NCBI RefSeq assembly: GCF_021538675.1
Contig: NZ_JAJUKH010000002.1
Coordinates: forward strand, 248,001-312,000
Length of the DNA: 64,000 nucleotides
Reading direction: 5' to 3'
Source of the DNA: Paenarthrobacter sp. AR 02
GTDB taxonomy: Bacteria > Actinomycetota > Actinomycetes > Actinomycetales > Micrococcaceae
The position numbers were made by a program, and so were the translations under genes. The notes under the pieces were generated by a model. That model made no database searches, was not told where the DNA came from, and was given only the letters and a program-made list of their open reading frames with translations. Positions 17,067 to 26,264 of the stretch are shown here, piece after piece; position 1 is the first letter of the stretch; every line of letters starts with the position of its first letter.

Positions 17067-17564
17067 CTACGCGTCGGCGCTGGTGATTTGTTCGCGCAGG
17101 ATGTCGGCGTGACCGCAGTGCTGGGCCAGCTCCCGGAGCATGTGGAGGTACACCCAACGCAGTGGGAGGGGGCCGCGGCGGTTTCCGAGGACAAGATCGT
17201 CCAGGCCCAGCTGCGCCGCCGCACTCCTGGAGGCCTCGCACGCCTCCGCGTGGGCCGCACGAATGCTGGCTACGGTGTTCTGATCATTCAAAATAAACGA
17301 CTCATCCGGAGACGCCGGAATGCCGATCTCGGCGCGGGACCGGCCCGTGATGGCTTCGTCGAACCACACCTTTTCCACGAAGGTGGCGTGCTTCACCAAA
17401 CCCAGCAGCGTAGTCCGGGAGGGGACCAGCCGCCGTCGTGCCTGTTCTTCAGTGAGCCCATCGAGACTGTCGTTCAGAGCCCGACGGTGCTCGTCCAGGA
17501 AGGTATCGAACTGCACCCGTTCGCTGTTGTTGATGACGTCCTCCGTTGAAGTGTGCGTGCTCAT
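17067..17564 (-). CDS. DinB-family (DUF664) protein
   Basis: A 165-residue four-helix-bundle protein of the DinB/YfiT group. [20 protein letters not shown] contains the first metal-binding histidine, and [21 protein letters not shown] contains the others. Relatives use metal and thiols such as mycothiol in transferase reactions, but the substrate is unknown. The start overlaps the stop of the VOC gene by four bases, so they form a two-gene unit. Confidence 0.88.
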   Translation of the reverse strand: MSTHTSTEDVINNSERVQFDTFLDEHRRALNDSLDGLTEEQARRRLVPSRTTLLGLVKHATFVEKVWFDEAITGRSRAEIGIPASPDESFILNDQNTVASIRAAHAEACEASRSAAAQLGLDDLVLGNRRGPLPLRWVYLHMLRELAQHCGHADILREQITSADA

Positions 17565-17992
17565 CCGAAAACCACCGTTCCGTCCTCGTTGATTTTCCAG
17601 CCGGGGTTGTGCGCGATTTCCCAGACGATGCCGTTGGGGTCCTTGATATGGCCATGAAAGATGCCGCCGAATGCGCCGGCCTGGGCGGGCTTCAGAACGG
17701 TGGCGCCGGCCGCTACCAGGGCATCGATGGTGGTGGTGACTTCCTCCGCGCTGCCGACATTGTGGGAGAGGGTGACTCCGCTGGCCCCGGAGGTGGCGGT
17801 GGTGTTGTTGAGGTCCTGATCGAACTTTTCGGCGTCGAACAGGCCGAGCACCAGGCCCGGCGCAACCTGGAAGAAGAGGATCTCGCCAGGGACATCCATG
17901 AGCGGGTCCCACCCGAGGCCGGCCTTGTAGAACGCGCGGGCGGCGTCGAGGTCCCGCGTGGCAAACGTGATGAAGTGCAGTTGCTGGTCCAT
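17561..17992 (-). CDS. VOC-family (glyoxalase-like) protein
   Basis: A 143-residue vicinal-oxygen-chelate protein with two babababb halves. [20 protein letters not shown] is the typical opening and [18 protein letters not shown] the typical closing metal-site segment with Asp-Pro-Asn-Gly and Glu. It may be a glyoxalase or a binding protein of the same fold. It is cotranscribed with the DinB gene. Confidence 0.88.
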   Translation of the reverse strand: MDQQLHFITFATRDLDAARAFYKAGLGWDPLMDVPGEILFFQVAPGLVLGLFDAEKFDQDLNNTTATSGASGVTLSHNVGSAEEVTTTIDALVAAGATVLKPAQAGAFGGIFHGHIKDPNGIVWEIAHNPGWKINEDGTVVFG

Positions 17993-18017
17993 AGGGGAAT
18001 AGTAGCGAGCGGTCCTG

Positions 18018-18049
18018 TCCTGTTGAGTGCCCGTCCTGTTGAGTGCCCG
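18018..18049. repeat. 16-bp unit in perfect tandem duplication
   Basis: TCCTGTTGAGTGCCCG is present twice in a row (18018-18033, 18034-18049), and TCC of a third copy follows. It lies in the short space between the divergent VOC gene and the membrane protein gene, just upstream of the ribosome binding site. Confidence 0.85.
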
Positions 18050-18074
18050 TCCGTGCCGGTGGGAGGATGGAGCG

Positions 18075-18764
18075 GTGGAACCCCTCTTCGATTTCCTTGG
18101 TCATTATTGGTGGCTCATCTTTCCCATTGGCGGCATGGCTGGTGGCTGGGCGAGGTCGTGGTCCAAGGCCAGCGAAGAGCGGCACCGCCGCAAGGTGGAG
18201 TTGCTCAAGCTGAGGAACCAGCTCGCCGTGCACGAGGAAGCCAACCAGGCAGAAGTCGTCTCGCTCATAGCCGCCCACGATTCCGTGAACCACCGATGGC
18301 TGGACTACGAGCTGGACGTCGGCAACCTCATCGACTTCCCCCTTATGACCGATGTGCGCGAGCCCCTCACGGTCGCCTTCCTCAAGGCCAAGAAAGAGGC
18401 CGACGGCTTGCGGCCCGCGGCGCCAGAGGACATCACGACGCCGGCCCGGCTGGCTGAATATCGTGCAGCGGTCCACAGTTACGAACTCGCTTTCGATGTC
18501 GCCGAGCGCGAAGCCCGACGCATCAAGGACGGCAACTTCAGCGGCCCCGAACGCCAACGGCTGGCGACGGCAAGGAAGCTCTTGCGCATCGCTGAAGACA
18601 CCGCCGCCACTCCTGCCGAACGTCAGACCGCCTACAAGCGTGCACGCAAGGAACTCGACGGGTTGATCGTACTTCCCGAGGCCACGGTCGCGGCGCTGGA
18701 AGGGAAGATCGCGGGGATGCTGGACACCCGGAAGGACCCGGACACGGACGTTCGGTTCGCTTGA
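18075..18764 (+). CDS. membrane-anchored helical protein, unknown function
   Basis: A 229-residue protein starting with one hydrophobic segment ([16 protein letters not shown], residues 8-23), followed by a long charged, probably coiled-coil region rich in Glu, Arg and Ala ([20 protein letters not shown] and onward). There are no catalytic motifs. I do not recognise the family beyond similarity to hypothetical proteins of related actinobacteria. The GTG at 18075 has a GGAGG eight bases upstream, which decides the start over an in-frame codon at 18027. Confidence 0.65.
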   Translation: MEPLFDFLGHYWWLIFPIGGMAGGWARSWSKASEERHRRKVELLKLRNQLAVHEEANQAEVVSLIAAHDSVNHRWLDYELDVGNLIDFPLMTDVREPLTVAFLKAKKEADGLRPAAPEDITTPARLAEYRAAVHSYELAFDVAEREARRIKDGNFSGPERQRLATARKLLRIAEDTAATPAERQTAYKRARKELDGLIVLPEATVAALEGKIAGMLDTRKDPDTDVRFA

Positions 18765-18787
18765 TGGGGGAGCAGCGGCTAGTGGTT

Positions 18788-18885
18788 GTGGCTTCCTGAC
18801 CCCCTTTCAACCCGGATAGGCCGTTATGCAACTCCAATCGACTGACTTTGGACCTTTCTGCAGCGAAAGCGGGTCGGGAAGCCAC
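18788..18885. repeat. 15-base inverted repeat spanning the whole intergenic gap
   Basis: GTGGCTTCCTGACCC (18788-18802) pairs with GGGTCGGGAAGCCAC (18871-18885) with one G-T or mismatch position, enclosing 68 bases. It ends six bases before the stop of the convergent acetyltransferase gene. It may be a two-way terminator or a longer folded RNA. Confidence 0.6.
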
Positions 18886-18890
18886 GCTAA

Positions 18891-19391
18891 CTAAGCCAGC
18901 TGCATGCCCATCACGGTCCGGGTTACCGGCCCGTCCGTGTCATCCTCGATGTGGCGCATGCCGATCCGTTCAGCGACCCGGCGGGAGGCGGCATTTTCGG
19001 GATGAATGATGGCGACAAGTGAGCTCGCGCCGACCACGTCCCGCGCATATTCAAGGCAGACCGTAGCTGCTTCCGTGGCGTAACCCCGGCCTTGGAGGTC
19101 CAGACGGACGTGGTAGCCAACCTCAAGCTCGGACCTACCGTTGACCTTCTGCCATGTCAGCCCGCAGTCTCCGACGAAGTCGCCGGCGTACGTTTCCACG
19201 ATCCAGAGTCCATAGCCGTGCTGCGCATAGTTCGCCTGGTTCCATTCGATCCAGGCCGCTGCTTCGTCCCGGGATTTCGGTGCCGGGTAATACGTCATGA
19301 CGTCGCGGTCGCCCAGCATGGCGCTCATGGCGTCGAGATCATCCGGTGTCATCTCGCGGAAGCGCAGCCGGTCGGTGGGGTGGGGGAGCAT
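18891..19391 (-). CDS. GNAT-family N-acetyltransferase
   Basis: A 166-residue acetyltransferase of the RimJ/RimL-like type: TDRLRFREMTPDDLDAM at the start, ELEVGYHVRLDLQGRGYATE as the acetyl-CoA binding region (QGRGYA), and HPENAASRRVAERIGM near the C-terminus. The target may be a protein N-terminus or a small amine. Start at the ATG of 19391; a GTG six bases upstream is an alternative. Confidence 0.88.
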   Translation of the reverse strand: MLPHPTDRLRFREMTPDDLDAMSAMLGDRDVMTYYPAPKSRDEAAAWIEWNQANYAQHGYGLWIVETYAGDFVGDCGLTWQKVNGRSELEVGYHVRLDLQGRGYATEAATVCLEYARDVVGASSLVAIIHPENAASRRVAERIGMRHIEDDTDGPVTRTVMGMQLA

Positions 19392-19434
19392 GCCCACAGC
19401 CTACGGACTGCGATCAGACGGGGCCGGAATACGC

Positions 19435-19848
19435 TTAGCTCCGGCCCATGCTGGTTGAGGGGTCGCCGCTGCCCTCGGAGGGGTCTGCGCGCAGATCGTC
19501 GGGGTCGCTGCTGGGCAAGCCGGCTGGGCCTGCGACGTCTCCCGAGGAGGCTTCGGACGTGGCGTCAGAGGTGACGTCGTCGCCCCGGTGAGTGCCGCCG
19601 TCGGAATCCGATGACGCGGCGCGAGTCCCGCCGTCGGGTTCTCCCGGTGCGCGACGGCGACCCGTGGGCTTTGGGGAAAGGTCCTCGTCCATGGCATTGG
19701 AGCCTTCGCTGATGGAGGAGTGGACCTGGATATCGTCGTCCTTCTCGCCCGGCTCGGGAACCTGCTGGTCGTTCACCGGCTTGGATGTGCTCGCCAGATC
19801 TTCCATCGCGTTTTCGGTGGCCTTGCGGATGCTGTCTTCGACGCCCAT
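19435..19848 (-). CDS. acidic, probably disordered small protein
   Basis: A 137-residue protein with no cysteine and a strong bias to Asp, Ser, Glu, Gly and Pro (for example PGEKDDDIQVHSSISEGS and DVTSDATSEASSGDV). Only the first 18 residues (MGVEDSIRKATENAMEDL) look helical. AAAGGAG lies upstream of the ATG, which supports translation. No known family is recognised; short low-complexity proteins like this are common in related genomes. Confidence 0.6.
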   Translation of the reverse strand: MGVEDSIRKATENAMEDLASTSKPVNDQQVPEPGEKDDDIQVHSSISEGSNAMDEDLSPKPTGRRRAPGEPDGGTRAASSDSDGGTHRGDDVTSDATSEASSGDVAGPAGLPSSDPDDLRADPSEGSGDPSTSMGRS

Positions 19849-20116
19849 GAGATGACTCCTTTGCAGAAATGGTCCGGGATCGAACCCGGCTCACATAGTA
19901 AGCCTACTTAGTTGTTGCGCAAAGCGACACCCTGCACTGACTTGACAGGAAGGCGGTAAGTGGGTCGTGTCTGTGCAGGTCAAGCCGTCACGGGCTGAAC
20001 TTTGTACCGTCGTTCGTTGGACGATAAGGTATTTCCAGACCGTTTTGCAGAGGGCGGCAATTTTCGCTCCTTTGCTGTCTGCTGGGGACGCATTTCAGTC
20101 AGTAGGAACGTCTCAT

Positions 20117-20854
20117 ATGTCTAACCCACGCCCCGAGCAGGAAGCTCTCCGCAATGGATACTTCCTCGATCTGGTCCTCGGCAGCGAAGATGTCGAGGCA
20201 TTCCTCACAGACCTTGCGGCTTTCTCCGCCGAAACTCTCTCCCACGGAACCAACCCCGTTTTCTGCGGCATTACGGTGTTGCGTCGAAAGAAGTCGGCCA
20301 CAGCCGCCAGCAGTGATGAGCGCGCCCGCGTGATGGATGAATTGCAGAGCGAGTATGACGGACCCTGTTTGACGGCCATGGATAAGCTCACGTCCGTCCT
20401 GGTTCCGGATCTCGCAAGCGAGCATCGCTGGCCGGATTATGTCGAAGCCGCTTCACAACAGGGCCTCGCATCCATCCTGAGTGTGCCGCTCCTGGTTGAA
20501 GGCGACACCCGTGCCGCGCTGAACCTCTACTCGGAACGCACCCACGCTTTCGACCCGGATGACGTGGAGAGGGCCGAAGTTTTCGCGTTGCACGCTGCGA
20601 AGTCGCTTCGCCTTGCGTTGAAGATTGCCCAGCTCAGCGACGCCCGGAACGACCTCGCGGCCGCAATGCAGTCGCGCACCGTGATCGACCTTGCGGTGGG
20701 GGCCATCATGGCGCAGAACCATTGCAGCCAGGACGAGGCTTTCGAAATCCTCCGCACCGCGTCGAGCAACCGCAACATCAAGCTGCGGCACCTTGCACGG
20801 TCCATCATCGCGGCGGTTTCCTCGGGCAAGGTCACAACCCACTTCGAGGAGTAA
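20117..20854 (+). CDS. GAF and ANTAR domain regulator
   Basis: A 245-residue protein with a GAF sensory domain (about 30-160; GPCLTAMDKLTSVLVPDL and ILSVPLLVEGDTRAALNLYS) followed by an ANTAR RNA-binding domain (about 180-240; RTVIDLAVGAIMAQNHCS then AFEILRTASSNRNIKLRHLA). ANTAR proteins bind paired hairpins in nascent RNA and prevent termination. No histidine kinase is adjacent, so the GAF ligand is unknown. The ATG at 20117 was chosen; the frame is open to 19967 but that part is not protein-like. Confidence 0.88.
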   Translation: MSNPRPEQEALRNGYFLDLVLGSEDVEAFLTDLAAFSAETLSHGTNPVFCGITVLRRKKSATAASSDERARVMDELQSEYDGPCLTAMDKLTSVLVPDLASEHRWPDYVEAASQQGLASILSVPLLVEGDTRAALNLYSERTHAFDPDDVERAEVFALHAAKSLRLALKIAQLSDARNDLAAAMQSRTVIDLAVGAIMAQNHCSQDEAFEILRTASSNRNIKLRHLARSIIAAVSSGKVTTHFEE

Positions 20855-20985
20855 CGCCGGCAATCTCTTGCTTGGCCCTAAATCCCGTATTCGCCATATC
20901 GGATACCTGGGACAGCAGGCAGTTGATGGTCCGCCCTATGAGCCCGTTTCGTGACCCGAGGCAACCATGGAGCAAACTTGGGTAG

Positions 20986-22350
20986 GTGACTGCCAACAAC
21001 CCCCGCCCCGGCTTGGCTATTGCGGCGTTGAGCCTGGGGACGGCGCTGAACCCGTTGAACTCATCCATGATCGCCGTTGCGTTGGTGGTGCTGCGGGAGC
21101 ATTTCTCGCTGGACGTCGCCACGGTCACCTGGGTCATCACGTCGTTCTACCTGGCATCCGCCGCCGGGCAGCCGTTGATGGGCAGGCTCGCGGACCGCTT
21201 CGGCCCCCGCCGACTGTTCATGTTCGGCATGGCGTTGGTCGCAGTCACCTGCGCGATCGCCCCGTTCCTGCCCAACTTCGCGCTCGTCTGCGTGGCCCGC
21301 GCACTGATGGCTGTCGGGACCGCGACGGCGTACCCATCCGCCGTCGTGATGGTCACCGAACTGAGCCGGCTGGCTAAGCTGCCGCCTACGCGGCCGTTGG
21401 GCCGGATCCAGATGGCGAATACGTCCGCCGCTGCTGTTGGACCAGTAGTGGGCGGGCTGTTGGTGAGCCTTGTCGGGTGGCAGGCGCTGTTCGCGATCAA
21501 CGTGCCTATCGCTTTGCTTGCGTTGTTCGTGGTTCGGCAGACGGCGCCCGCGGACGCTCATCGCGAGACCGGTTCCTTGGGGACGCTGATCCGGGACTCT
21601 GACATCCCTGGCATCCTGGCCTTCGTCACGTCGCTGATGCTCGCGATGATGGCGCTCTTGAACGTCATGCCGGGCTACCGCTGGCACCTCCTGGCCGCAG
21701 CTACTGTGATCGGGGCGCTCTTCGCCTGGCGTGAGCTGCGCTTCCGTCCGCCATTCCTGGATCTGCGTTTGCTGGGGCGGAACCGTCCGCTGTTGCTGGT
21801 CTACTTGCTGTTTATCGTCTTCAGCGGCGTCTACTATTTTGCGTTCTTCGGCCTTCCGCAGTTGCTGCAGGAAGCTGGCCATTACGACGCCGGCATAGTA
21901 GGCCTGCTGATGCTGCCCCTTGCGGCGTTGTCGGTTGTGGTGACGCCGCTGACGGTGCGGTTCATAGAGCGGTACGGCGTCCGGCCTGTATTGATCACCG
22001 GCGTTCTGATTCTTACTGCTGCGGCAGGAACGTTGGGCGCGTTGACGTTGACGCTGTGGGCGCCGCTGGTGTTCGTGCTGACCGCGTTGATGGGTGTTCC
22101 GTATGGGATGGTCAGCACAGCATCCAATCAGGGTCTCTACGTTTCCGCCCGGCCCGAAGAGCGCGGAGTGGCCGCCGGGATTTTCCAGACCTGCCGCTAC
22201 CTTGGCGCGATCACGGCGACCGTGCTGATCGGCGTGTTCTACGGCCCTGGAGTGAACCAGGCCAACTGGGGACTGATGGTCTTGGTGATGCTGGGGCTCA
22301 GTGCCGTGGTGCTGGTGCTCGCAGTGATGTGGCGGAAGCCCTCGACGTAA
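20986..22350 (+). CDS. MFS transporter, drug-efflux (DHA) type
   Basis: A 454-residue membrane protein with about 12-14 hydrophobic segments. The DHA-type start (LSLGTALNPLNSSMIAVAL) and the loop motif GRLADRFGPRRLFMFG are clear, and AAAVGPVVGGLLV forms the antiporter motif in segment 5. It probably exports small toxic compounds by proton exchange; the substrate is unknown. The start is GTG with a poor ribosome binding site. It is monocistronic, ended by the hairpin at 22374. Confidence 0.82.
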   Translation: MTANNPRPGLAIAALSLGTALNPLNSSMIAVALVVLREHFSLDVATVTWVITSFYLASAAGQPLMGRLADRFGPRRLFMFGMALVAVTCAIAPFLPNFALVCVARALMAVGTATAYPSAVVMVTELSRLAKLPPTRPLGRIQMANTSAAAVGPVVGGLLVSLVGWQALFAINVPIALLALFVVRQTAPADAHRETGSLGTLIRDSDIPGILAFVTSLMLAMMALLNVMPGYRWHLLAAATVIGALFAWRELRFRPPFLDLRLLGRNRPLLLVYLLFIVFSGVYYFAFFGLPQLLQEAGHYDAGIVGLLMLPLAALSVVVTPLTVRFIERYGVRPVLITGVLILTAAAGTLGALTLTLWAPLVFVLTALMGVPYGMVSTASNQGLYVSARPEERGVAAGIFQTCRYLGAITATVLIGVFYGPGVNQANWGLMVLVMLGLSAVVLVLAVMWRKPST

Positions 22351-22373
22351 CGCTTCAGGCCGGCCATTTCGAT

Positions 22374-22421
22374 GATTCGCTGCGTATTCGACGTTTCCTG
22401 CCGTCTTATACGCAGCGAGTC
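22374..22421 (+). terminator. probable terminator hairpin after the MFS gene
   Basis: GATTCGCTGCGTAT (22374-22387) and ATACGCAGCGAGTC (22408-22421) form a 14-base stem with one G-T pair and a 20-base loop. No T-run follows, so termination is likely but not proven. Confidence 0.5.
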
Positions 22422-22507
22422 GTCTAAACGGGGCTCAGCAGTCCCACAGGCGCCGTCTCCCGGGGTAGCGTGCGGGCGTCTCCGACGGGGGAGGTCCGCA
22501 GCTTCCC

Positions 22508-22548
22508 TTGCTTAAAATACTGAGTAGACTCATAATTGAGTTAAGTCA
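22508..22548 (+). promoter_or_regulatory. promoter and TetR operator of the oxidoreductase operon
   Basis: TTGCTT (22508-22513) and CATAAT (22531-22536) are spaced by 17 bases. Four half-sites alternate across the -10: TGAGT (22521), ACTCA (22528), TGAGT (22537) and AGTCA (22544). This gives overlapping palindromes that a TetR dimer could bind to block RNA polymerase. The TetR gene ends the same operon. Confidence 0.65.
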
Positions 22549-22572
22549 GAAATCAAACACGGGAGACCCCTT

Positions 22573-23568
22573 ATGAAAGCCTTCGTCCTCAACCAGTACA
22601 AGAAACCACTGCAGCAGATCGACGTACCTGAACCGGTGCTCGGCGATCGCGATGTGTTGGTGGAGGTTCACGCAGCCGGCCTGAACCAGTTGGACGAGAA
22701 GATCAGGCTGGGGGAGTTCAAGCAGATCCTCCCGTACAAACTGCCGCAGGTTCTTGGTCACGACGTCGCTGGCGTGGTCCTGCAGGTGGGGCCAAAGGTG
22801 CGGTCCTTCACGCCCGGCGACGAGGTCTTCGCTCGCGCAGGGGACCACCGGATCGGCACGTTCGCGGAGCGCATCGCGGTGGCCGAAGAAGACCTGGCCA
22901 TCAAGCCGGCCACCATCAGCATGGAAGAAGCGGGCTCGCTTCCGTTGGTGGCCTTGACCGCGTGGCAGGCGCTGGTGGAGCGCGGAAACGTTGGCCCCGG
23001 GCAGAAGGTGTTCATCCATGCCGGTGCCGGGGGAGTAGGCTCCATCGCCATCCAGCTGGCCAAGTATCTGGGCGCAACCATAGCGACGACGGTCAGCGCC
23101 GGGAACAAAGACTTTGTCCGTGAGCTGGGCGCTGATGTAGTGATTGACTACCGCTCCGAGGACTTCGTGGAGATCCTTCATGACTACGACCTGGTTCTGG
23201 ACAGCCTCGGCGGCGAGAACCTGGAACGGTCCCTGAAGGTCTTGAAAAAGGGTGGCAAGGCCATCGGAATCGCGGGCCCGCCCGACGCAGACTTTGCCCG
23301 GCAGCTGGGCGGAAACCCTGTGCTGCTGGGTGCGACGACCCTGCTGAGCTCGGGTATCCGCCGTAAGGCCCGCCGCCTGGGCGTTAGCTACCAGTTCCTC
23401 TTTATGCGTGCCGACGGCGACCAGCTTCGCCGCATTGCGGGACTTATCGATGCGGGGGAGATCAAGCCGGTCCTTGGCCGGGTGGTGCCGTTCGATCAGA
23501 CGGCCGATGTCCTTGCTGCCATGGAAAAAGGTGGCGTCCGCGGCAAGACCGTTGTCAGCCATCTTTAG
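22573..23568 (+). CDS. NADP-dependent zinc-type alcohol dehydrogenase/quinone oxidoreductase
   Basis: A 331-residue medium-chain reductase. The N-terminal GroES-like domain ends with LPQVLGHDVAGVVLQVG, and the Rossmann domain has HAGAGGVGSIAIQLAKYLGA (AGAGGVG, NADPH binding). Structural zinc cysteines are missing, which places it with quinone reductases, not alcohol dehydrogenases. It probably reduces quinones or enals to relieve electrophile stress. It is the first gene of a three-gene operon with a hydrolase and a TetR repressor. Confidence 0.88.
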   Translation: MKAFVLNQYKKPLQQIDVPEPVLGDRDVLVEVHAAGLNQLDEKIRLGEFKQILPYKLPQVLGHDVAGVVLQVGPKVRSFTPGDEVFARAGDHRIGTFAERIAVAEEDLAIKPATISMEEAGSLPLVALTAWQALVERGNVGPGQKVFIHAGAGGVGSIAIQLAKYLGATIATTVSAGNKDFVRELGADVVIDYRSEDFVEILHDYDLVLDSLGGENLERSLKVLKKGGKAIGIAGPPDADFARQLGGNPVLLGATTLLSSGIRRKARRLGVSYQFLFMRADGDQLRRIAGLIDAGEIKPVLGRVVPFDQTADVLAAMEKGGVRGKTVVSHL

Positions 23569-23613
23569 CCAAAAACCTTTAGCCAGCAACAACCACAGGA
23601 CAGGACGAACATC

Positions 23614-24459
23614 ATGAGCAGTGAACAACAGTCATATTTGCAAGTACCCGCTAAGACCGTGACAGCAGGCGGAGTCACGTACGCGTACCGTGAGATGGGG
23701 ACCAAGGGTGGGGTTCCGGTGGTCTTCCTGATTCACCTCGCCGGAAACATGGACAATTGGGATCCGCGCATCATCGACCCCATCGCCGCGAAGCACCACG
23801 TCATCACCTTCAGCAACCGAGGAGTAGGCGCGTCCACTGGCACCGTTCCGGACAGCATCGACAGCATGGCCGACGACGCCGCCACCTTCATCCAAGCTCT
23901 CGGATATCAGCAGGTGGATCTCTTCGGCTTCTCACTCGGGGGAATGATCGCGCAGTCGTTGGTGCTCAAGCACCCCGGTTTGGTGCGCAAGCTGGTTCTC
24001 GCCGGTACCGGCCCTGCCGGTGGAGAAGGCATTCAGAAGATCATGGGAACCACGTACTACGACGTTCTCCGGGGCAGCCTCACCCGGCAGGATCCCAAGG
24101 AGTTCCTGTTCTTCAACAGGAATGCCACCGGTAAGCCTGCCGCCCGGGCCTTCATTAACCGACTCAAGGAACGCACCACCAACCGCGAGGCACCCATCAA
24201 GCTCAGCGCTTTCCAGACGCAACTGAAAGCCATCCGCCGGTGGGGACTGTCGCCGTCGGCCGATCTGGGCGTCATCACCCAGCCGACGCTGATCGCCAAC
24301 GGAGACAACGACCGCATGGTGCCCTCGGTGCTTTCAAGCGACATGCACCGTCGGATTCCGGGCAGCGAACTGGTCATCTACCCTGATTCCGGACACGGCG
24401 GCATCTTCCAGTTCCATGACAGGTTCGTCCCTGTAGCCCTCGAGTTCTTGGGCCGCTGA
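23614..24459 (+). CDS. alpha/beta hydrolase
   Basis: A 281-residue hydrolase of the alpha/beta fold. The elbow GFSLGG sets the nucleophile at S107; ITFSNRGVGASTG near 65 is typical of the lipase/haloperoxidase-like group, and PDSGHGGIFQFHDRF supplies the C-terminal histidine. The acid residue is probably in ANGDNDRMV. It is the second gene of the TetR-controlled operon, 45 bases after the oxidoreductase. Ester or lactone cleavage is likely; the substrate is unknown. Confidence 0.88.
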   Translation: MSSEQQSYLQVPAKTVTAGGVTYAYREMGTKGGVPVVFLIHLAGNMDNWDPRIIDPIAAKHHVITFSNRGVGASTGTVPDSIDSMADDAATFIQALGYQQVDLFGFSLGGMIAQSLVLKHPGLVRKLVLAGTGPAGGEGIQKIMGTTYYDVLRGSLTRQDPKEFLFFNRNATGKPAARAFINRLKERTTNREAPIKLSAFQTQLKAIRRWGLSPSADLGVITQPTLIANGDNDRMVPSVLSSDMHRRIPGSELVIYPDSGHGGIFQFHDRFVPVALEFLGR

Positions 24460-24471
24460 TACGGTAGCTGA

Positions 24472-25074
24472 ATGCAGCCTGCGCCCCAGACCCTTGGCCG
24501 ACGTGAGCGGAACAAGCAGGAAAAGCTTGACCGCATCACCGCGGCCGCCCGAGAGCTTTTCACCCAGTACGGAGTGGATGAGGTCACCACCCAGCAAGTG
24601 GCTGAGAAGGCCGACGTCGGATCGGGAACCTTGTTCTTGTATGCGAAAACCAAGGCGGAGCTGCTGCTTCTGGTGCACAACGTCAAATACGCCGAGGCGC
24701 TCGCCGCGGGAGTCGAAGCGGCCGCTGCCGAAGCCGAGGTCCTTGACGCGGTGATGGCCATCATCAACCCGATCATCACCTGCAACCGGGTACAGATTGA
24801 GAACGGCAGAACCTATCTGAAGGAAATCGTCTTTGGCGATCCAGCTGAGCCACACCACGCAGAGGCGCTGGCCCTCACCCAACGGACGGAAGCCGCCGTC
24901 GTCGATGTCCTGAACCGTGACACAAAGCTTGCGGCGCGGGGAGCTGAAAAACTGGCCGGAATCATCTCCGCGATCATGTTCATCAGCATGACGTCGGCAG
25001 CCAACCTGGGCCTGAACGATGCCCAGGTTGGCGACGATATCCGTGCCCAGGTCAGCGTGCTGCTGGGTGGCTAG
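24472..25074 (+). CDS. TetR-family regulator
   Basis: A 200-residue repressor type. The N-terminal helix-turn-helix is at about 12-58 (KLDRITAAARELFTQYGVDE, then TTQQVAEKADVGSGTLFLYA), and the C-terminal ligand domain is divergent. It is the last gene of the oxidoreductase/hydrolase operon, 12 bases after the hydrolase stop, so it probably represses its own operon at the dyads near 22521-22548. Confidence 0.9.
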   Translation: MQPAPQTLGRRERNKQEKLDRITAAARELFTQYGVDEVTTQQVAEKADVGSGTLFLYAKTKAELLLLVHNVKYAEALAAGVEAAAAEAEVLDAVMAIINPIITCNRVQIENGRTYLKEIVFGDPAEPHHAEALALTQRTEAAVVDVLNRDTKLAARGAEKLAGIISAIMFISMTSAANLGLNDAQVGDDIRAQVSVLLGG

Positions 25075-25076
25075 CT

Positions 25077-26264
25077 TTAGCGGTTGAGGAACGCCGCGTG
25101 CTGGCGGTGCGCCTCGGCCACTTGCTCGCGGATCTTCTCCACGTCCTTGGCCTTATTCCGGTACTTCAGCGGCATCTGAACGATCTGCGCTTCCTCAGCC
25201 GTCAGTGCGCGGTAGATACGCTCGCGCTCATTGGCGTCGGCGGTGTAGTCGAGGTCCAGATAATCGACGGCGTGGCGGCGGGCGTTGTTGATGGCCGTCT
25301 GCGCCTTGCCTGCCGGGCTGATCAGCGAGAGAACCACGGTGATGACCAGGACGCCGACGATCACGCTCAGCGAGAAGCCGGTGGTGATTTCGACGACGCT
25401 GACGTGCTCGCCGTCGTTGATGAACGGGAGGTTGTTCTCGTGCAGCGCGTGGAGGATCAACTTGACGCCGATGAACGCCAGGATCGCGGCGAGGCCGTAG
25501 GAAAGGTAGATCAGGCGGTCAAGGAGTCCGTCGATCAGGAAGTACAGCTGGCGGAGGCCCATCAGCGAGAACGCAGTAGCCGTGAAGACGACGAAGACGT
25601 TCTGCGTGAGGCCGAAGATCGCCGGGATGGAGTCGAGCGCGAAGAGGATGTCCGTGCCGCCGATCGCCACCATCACCAGGAGCATTGGAGTGAGCGCACG
25701 CCGGCCGTTAACCATGGTGAAGAGCTTGTCGCCGTCGTACTTATCCGTGGTGTGGAAGAGCTTCTTGGCCACGCGGATGATGAAGTTGTTGGCTTGGTCG
25801 TCGCCGTGGTCGCCGGGCTTGAGCAGGTTTCCTGCCGTGAGGAGCAGGATGAGGCCGAAGATGTAGAACACCCAAGCGAACGAGTTGATCAGCGCGGCGC
25901 CCAGGAAAATGAAGCCGGTGCGTGCAATCAGCGAGAAGACGATGCCGAAGAGCAGGACCTTCTGCTGATCCTCACGCGGCACCCGGAAGCTCGCCATGAT
26001 GATCAGGAAGACGAACAGGTTGTCGACCGAGAGGGCCTTCTCCGTGATGTAGCCGGCAAAGTACTCGGACCCCATCTGGCCGCCACCGAAGATCAGCACC
26101 AGGATGCCGAAAACGATCGCGAGGCCCACGTAGATGGAGGACCAGATGGCCGCTTCCTTCAGCGACGGGACGTGTGCCTTGCGGATGTGGAAGAAGTAGT
26201 CGAAGGCCAAGAGCGCCAAAATGACGACGATGGTGATGCCCCAGATGAGGGGAGAGACGGTCAT
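25077..26264 (-). CDS. TerC-family integral membrane protein
   Basis: A 395-residue protein with about nine membrane segments. The TerC pattern is clear: EYFAGYITEKALSVDNLFVF and ATAFSLMGLRQLYFLIDGLL, with acidic residues inside the membrane (SVDN, ALDSIPAI). Members export manganese or protect against tellurite and alkaline stress; manganese efflux is the most likely role. The C-terminal 70 residues are cytoplasmic and charged. It is convergent with the TetR gene, with two bases between stops. Confidence 0.9.
   Translation of the reverse strand: MTVSPLIWGITIVVILALLAFDYFFHIRKAHVPSLKEAAIWSSIYVGLAIVFGILVLIFGGGQMGSEYFAGYITEKALSVDNLFVFLIIMASFRVPREDQQKVLLFGIVFSLIARTGFIFLGAALINSFAWVFYIFGLILLLTAGNLLKPGDHGDDQANNFIIRVAKKLFHTTDKYDGDKLFTMVNGRRALTPMLLVMVAIGGTDILFALDSIPAIFGLTQNVFVVFTATAFSLMGLRQLYFLIDGLLDRLIYLSYGLAAILAFIGVKLILHALHENNLPFINDGEHVSVVEITTGFSLSVIVGVLVITVVLSLISPAGKAQTAINNARRHAVDYLDLDYTADANERERIYRALTAEEAQIVQMPLKYRNKAKDVEKIREQVAEAHRQHAAFLNR

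Noticed and set aside
17067..18557. A 496-residue protein reading through the VOC and DinB region
   Set aside because: Only its last 165 residues are protein-like (DinB); the rest is antisense or out of frame to other genes.
19861..19895. A tRNA-like T-arm (GGGTTCGATCCCGG on the minus strand)
   Set aside because: No matching acceptor stem, anticodon arm or D-arm is found around it, and it lies directly before a ribosome binding site.
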